Source of the DNA: Dryococelus australis
Taxonomy: Eukaryota > Arthropoda > Insecta > Phasmatodea > Phasmatidae
NCBI GenBank assembly: GCA_029891345.1
Contig: CM057000.1
Location: 137,562,663-137,626,662, forward strand
Direction: 5' to 3'
DNA length: 64,000 bases
The translations under genes and the position numbers were made by a program. Positions 59,507 through 64,000 of this stretch are shown here, one piece after another (within the stretch, counting starts at the first letter, position 1; every line of letters begins with the position of its first letter). The notes under the pieces are model-generated. The model searched no databases. It was not told where the DNA came from and saw only the letters and a program-made list of their open reading frames with translations.

Positions 59507-60390
59507 TATTTAGTCAACTGCCCCACCTTCATCGCTCGAAGCTGTATAGACTTTTGTTCTGTCTAATACATCCCCACCCGCTAATACTCGTAGCTCAGTT
59601 GCGTAAATAGTTAATTAAAGTAAAAATAATGACCAAATGCGTTTTTTTTTGTACTTCGCGATGAAGACCCGTTCTCCTGAAAACTCACTCCTGCCTTTCA
59701 CCGTACGGTTGCTATCGAGTTCAAAGTTATTCCGACTTTACTTTAAGACGTGGCCATGGCCACGGGTCCTTCTGCGCTTCTCGACGAGGTCTAAACTCAA
59801 AACAAACCAATATCTCTTAACGAACGTTAGTCGAAAAGTAAGTTTCCCATATCTTTTGTAGGTGAATGGATAAACATAGAGCAAGACACAAAACATTTTT
59901 TTTCCCGGCGCCATACCTTTATTTTTCGACAACCACCAAATTTATTCAAGCGTTTATCATAGCGGGCAATGAGGTTTACCATTCCCTGAAGACAGAAAGT
60001 GTTTGCTAAGCAGTTTCACCACTTCGTGATCGCTGGAAAATCGTCTGTCGATGGCATTTTTTTTTTTTTTTCCTGTTACAAGTGGAACTCATCACAACAA
60101 TTTTAGTTATTAAGTAAGCAAGTATATATTTGTTGGATCTGGTTAGATTTTTCGATAAGACAGATACAATTTCATGCCAGGATACGAAAAACACAAGTTC
60201 CGTCATAAGCTCAATAATTTTTGTATAATGGCGTTAAAAATTTTTTTTTTATAGATTCCGTATCATCAAAGTCATACACCTAACACATTGACCCTTATTG
60301 AAAGGTAGGAACACAGATGCAATATCTGTCCTCTTGAAAGCAAATAAAAGCAAAAAGTGTAGCCTGTCTAGAACCAATTTGCGGGGGAGT
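59507..60390. other. Unannotated interval
   Basis: A palindromic 'cgtggccatggccacg' lies at 59749-59764. No supported gene; T-runs at 59641, 60057 and 60241. Confidence 0.4.
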
Positions 60391-61100
60391 ATGGTTGGCA
60401 TATCTGCTTTGTAGACTCCTAGAGCCACTTAGCCCAAATGGACGTTTCTCGCCGAAAGCAGTTAGACTCAGCGCGGTGACTGCGAGTTGTCGAGATGATG
60501 GAAGAGGGGCGTCTTTCAACTGGGGAGGGAGGGGGGGTCGTGGGAGTGACGGGGAGGGGCGGATAAACGGTGCACTAACAAGCAGATCGTGTTTAACGCC
60601 GCCCCGGCGAAACATTTCCCGGGGTTCTACGATGTCCGGAAACGTCGAGGGGCGGCGAGGGAAACCTAAATGGCAAACGGGGGTGAAACCCACCCTTCCC
60701 GAGGCAAACTCCACCTCCCCCCGACCCCCCGACCGACATCGCAACCCCCTTTCTTTTTCCGGAACCCCCGTTCCCGCCACCAACGAACGAGCTTGGTTGG
60801 TTTTTGGTGGGTGGGGGGGGGGGAGGCATTGTGTGCTCAGCGGGCCGGAGTTACAAGATAGCTGTCCATTACCGCACGCCGCTGTGTAGAGCTCCGTGCA
60901 GCTGCGCTCGTAATTATGCCGCGTGCGCCGGCCATTGTTGAAGTTTTAATTACCGCTGCTGGATGAGGATCAACACAGCTTCCAACACCCCCCCCCCCCC
61001 CTCGTCATCCCCCTGGTCAAAATCGTCCAGAAAACACACCCCTGGCGGGACTGCAGACTGCCTTCGTGAACTTCACTTGACTGGCAGCACGCGCTGCTGA
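60391..61100. promoter_or_regulatory. GC-rich island, candidate host regulatory DNA
   Basis: The longest GC- and CpG-rich block in the window. It has long frames on both strands (plus 60395-60889, minus 60295-60783), as expected by chance at this composition; none has a known domain. It contains CCATTGTT at 60932 followed closely by 'ttttaattacc' (homeodomain-type core), and C/G runs at 60815 and 60989. No TATA box or splice pattern is decisive. Confidence 0.35.
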
Positions 61101-61181
61101 AGAAAGGTCCCCTCTGCGATACTTGGACATCACGGTGTAGCCTACAATGTAGGAGGGCCGGCGGTGTTTAGGATAATCATC

Positions 61182-61528
61182 CTTTCTTGACCCTTCATTT
61201 CTACAGCTTTTGCGAGAATTAATATTTTGTACCCAAATAGGAGCCGATATTGTAAAATCCTCTTACACCTCTGTTACAAATGGTTTTTACTATGTAATCT
61301 AATTTTTTCAACACAAAAATCTGTATAATATTTAACTAATTATCAAATAAATAATATTTCCGTTAATTAATTAATTAGGTAATAGCATACACTTTTTGGT
61401 GTTTAAAAATTGAACTACATAATAAAAACAATTTGTAACAAAATTTTAAGATGATTTTACAACATCGGCCCCCATTTGGGTTCAAAAAATTTTTTTTCGC
61501 AAAAGCTGTAGAAATTTAAGAATCGTGA
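61182..61528. mobile_element. Hairpin (foldback) MITE, about 345 bp
   Basis: Almost the whole element is one inverted repeat. Left arm blocks 'atttctacagcttttgcga', 'acccaaataggagccgat', 'ttgtaaaatc' and 'tgttacaaatggtttttac' each reappear complemented in the right arm (61420-61520). The arms are about 160 bp, meeting near 61350-61360. No coding capacity. Confidence 0.87.
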
Positions 61529-62515
61529 CCTTAAACCGGTTTCTAGGGACCCGACAACTAAACCTAACAGTTGACAAGTGCGGCGTACCACAACACTTAC
61601 TTCCCAACAAAGTAACTTTGTTTCATAACATTCCTTTAAGACAAAACGTTTTATGCTCAGGAAACGGACTACAGGTCAGCTTGCACTTCCTGTCAAGGCT
61701 ATATGTGTGGCCCAAGATATACGGCGGTCTTGAGTCAGCTCAGCTTCTCACTGATCGGTTTTCACATTTAATTTGCATATTTGATGTGAAGATTTACGGT
61801 GCAGCGTAAGGAATATCTTGACGAGATTGCATTACTCGGTCGATATTTGTTCACAAAATATGGCTACACTGAGGGGTATGAGACAGCATAATGTCAAGGA
61901 AACATAAACACATGTTACAGCACAGCAGTTTTACTTCTAACAAAAATACAAACATCATGCAAATAATTACACATAAAGTCGTACAGAGCTGTCATCTATC
62001 TAGTCGATGCCGAATGTAATTACCAAGTATATCAATAGTTGGTGGCTCGATCTTGTCGAAATAAATCGCAATACAACATTTAGTTTTGGGGCTGCGAATA
62101 AATTTGTAATAAAGAATAATAAATTGAAATTTTTTTAAAAATATAATAATATTACAATAAATGACATTAATATTTAGATATAATCAGTGCTCTACAATAC
62201 CGTAAAATAGAACTGACAAAAGATAAAAAAAGTGTTATTTATATTTATATTCCAACGAACAAAACTATGTATGAAGTTAATCAACGTCCAAAACTGTTCC
62301 CCCAGTAACTGCATTTAATTTAGTGCAAATATAGGAGAGAGCGCATCCCAACCAACATGGCAGCAAATCATACAATGTGGAATAATCGCTTAACATATTA
62401 CGTCAATTGTAAATTACAAATTGTCTCCAATGAATTTATCTTTTTTTTTTTTTGGTTCACTTTAAATAAGCTCTTATTAGCACTGACAGCGTTCTGGTTG
62501 ACCTATTGGCTGCCC
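61529..62515. other. Unannotated interval
   Basis: The frame at 61525-61809 (94 codons) has no recognisable motif. The rest is AT-rich. Confidence 0.4.
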
Positions 62516-62650
62516 TCTGTGGCGCAGTCGGTTGTGTGTTGAGCGTGAGTGGTTCAGGTTTCGAACCCCGGGCAGAGCATGGATGTCATTTATCCTCGTC
62601 CGTATAGGTCACCCTTCCTTGGGAAACATCACTTCCAATACTAAAACTGC
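62516..62650 (+). mobile_element. tRNA-derived SINE
   Basis: 'ctctgtggcgcagtcggtt' (box A-like, about 62520) and 'caggtttcgaaccccggg' (box B-like, about 62554), followed by 'cctcgtccgtataggtcac'. The head resembles that at 23336; the body could not be matched in the window. A mutated true tRNA gene is less likely because no acceptor stem closes. Confidence 0.6.
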
Positions 62651-64000
62651 GAGAACTCAGTTTTCACGAAATTAAGAAATTGTGTGCTGTAAAATATATT
62701 TGCATTTTGTCTTGTACTTTTGCAAGTAAAACCATGAATATTAGTACTCAATTGAACACTTCCTTTTTCCCGTAATAAATACATTAAACTACTCAGTGGA
62801 CTTGCATGATATGTATTTTTAAATTACAATTACACTTGTATTTCAATTACATTGGTAAATAGCGATTGTAAAAATGTAATACGCCATCGAAAATATCTTT
62901 ATTTTTACCACAACTGATACAAAGACTATATTTTATATAATATTAAAAAAAAAAAAAACTACAACTTGAAATCGAACCTGCACCTTCTTCAGCAAATACG
63001 TGTGAACTTAACTGCAACCCCAAGAAACAAATTTACTCAACGAAAGCGTTAGTTTCGAATTTGTTTGTCTAGTAGTTTTCCAGGTATATAATTTTTACCT
63101 GTTATTGTTTTAGTATTTAATGATTTTCAAATAGAACTACACACTTGGACATTTTAGGTTTCATAATCACGAACTTATTGTCTCTTAATGAACGATGTAT
63201 TTGGAATAACATTTACTGGCATAAATCATATACGAAAGATTATTACGGAATGTTAAGTTAGTACAAACAATTATTTTATCATAAAGGCTACATAAATAAT
63301 TTTGTAGATATTACACAGTGCTGCTGAAGCCAGCATTATTTGCAAAAAAAACATCTTTGCAGGTGGCATTACTTTTGCACATGTTTCGAGGTTCTAGAAA
63401 TAATACATAAAATGACATGGTAATTAAAACTTTTTTTTTTTACAAACTCTCAATGATTTACTATGATATGCATGGGCTTTATAATCTGAACACCTAGGCG
63501 TATGCAGACCACAATTTCACATACAGTACCATTAAACACGGGAAGAATGCTTACACGCAGGTTAATTGGGTGGAAATTGTAAAGTAGATGGACGTTATAC
63601 TGTATGGTGTAAAATGTCATAGCGGCGGCATTGTTTCATTTTTATTATTTTATTTCTTACTTTATGTAATCTGTGCGCAGGCTTTCTTTATACCGCGGGA
63701 CAGTCCACTATGAGTAGTAACATCAACTATCGTGACTTTGAGCACATAAAGCTATAAAACATTTCTATAGTTTCAAATGAAATGCATTGGCCTAAAGTTA
63801 CTGTTTAGTTATACTTTATTAAAATGTACGCACAAATGTATTTACACGACATTGCACCGAGTGTTACAAACTACGTAGTGTTTTAGTTGTATCATTTTTA
63901 TGATAATGTGGCCGTTCATAAATATCGTGGGCAAGGGCAATTTTTTTTTTTTAAACTGGGGATAACTTTTCCGCACCTCTGCAAACGTCCTGCGTCCTCC
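62651..64000. other. Unannotated AT-rich interval; possible SINE relic
   Basis: A minus-strand box B-like 'aggttcgatttcaag' at about 62965-62979, followed by an A/T run, may be an old SINE. Otherwise no gene or repeat recognised. Confidence 0.4.

Noticed and set aside
60295..60889. Overlapping 162- and 164-codon frames on opposite strands
   Set aside because: Both lie in GC-rich DNA where stops are rare; proline/glycine/arginine-rich products with no recognisable family.

Overview
This window looks like non-coding, repeat-rich DNA from a large arthropod nuclear genome, most likely an insect. It is AT-rich and full of homopolymer runs and microsatellites. It carries tRNA-derived SINEs with split box A/box B promoters and many short non-autonomous DNA transposons with terminal inverted repeats (TIRs). 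One SINE type has a body like SINEs I associate with Orthoptera and other Polyneoptera, so a polyneopteran host is a reasonable but unproven guess. I found no convincing host protein-coding exon, rRNA, functional tRNA, operon or CRISPR. The only recognisable protein is a decayed hAT-superfamily transposase (minus strand, about 36.6-38.85 kb). It sits in a 4.85-kb element whose two ends can be placed at 36110 and 40963.

Layout. 0-3.5 kb: end of a family-3 MITE, a TIR element carrying an 83-bp minisatellite, a SINE, a family-1 MITE. 3.5-6.4 kb: featureless AT-rich DNA. 6.4-9.5 kb: a family-1 MITE, then a 2.75-kb foldback/tandem composite built on GTTGGCCCAAC-like motifs. 10.2-12.0 kb: a pile-up of four TIR elements, one split by a SINE with a clear 13-bp target duplication. 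12.9-14.3 kb: a GC-rich island and three TIR elements nearly end to end. 16.1-18.4 kb: a nested MITE pair, a GC-rich island with three CCATTGTG motifs, another MITE. 20-25.5 kb: a 67-bp duplication, several SINEs, a family-3 MITE, and a SINE abutting a family-2 MITE. 26-29.6 kb: a GC-rich patch, then an AT-rich desert. 29.6-35 kb: a truncated SINE, two family-2 MITEs, a 33-bp triplicate. 36.1-41 kb: the dead hAT element. 41.9-46.7 kb: MITE fragments, a nested insertion with a clean TA target duplication, a 640-bp TIR element, a complete family-3 MITE. 46.8-52.9 kb: SINE, a 286-bp MITE, a foldback cluster, another SINE, a 32-bp minisatellite with 160-bp higher-order structure. 53-64 kb: mostly unrecognised AT-rich DNA with one family-2 MITE, a GC-rich island, a near-perfect 345-bp hairpin element and a SINE.

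Three MITE families (about 240, 425 and 435 bp) share the same terminal motif, roughly TATAGKCTRTTCACGGT, but have different interiors. They make up much of the recognisable content. Their shared ends and TA flanks suggest mobilisation by a single TA-targeting transposase that is not in this window. The most unusual structures are the TIR-bounded minisatellite, the shared-end MITE group with datable nested insertions, the GTTGGC foldback composite, and GC-rich islands that could be host regulatory DNA.
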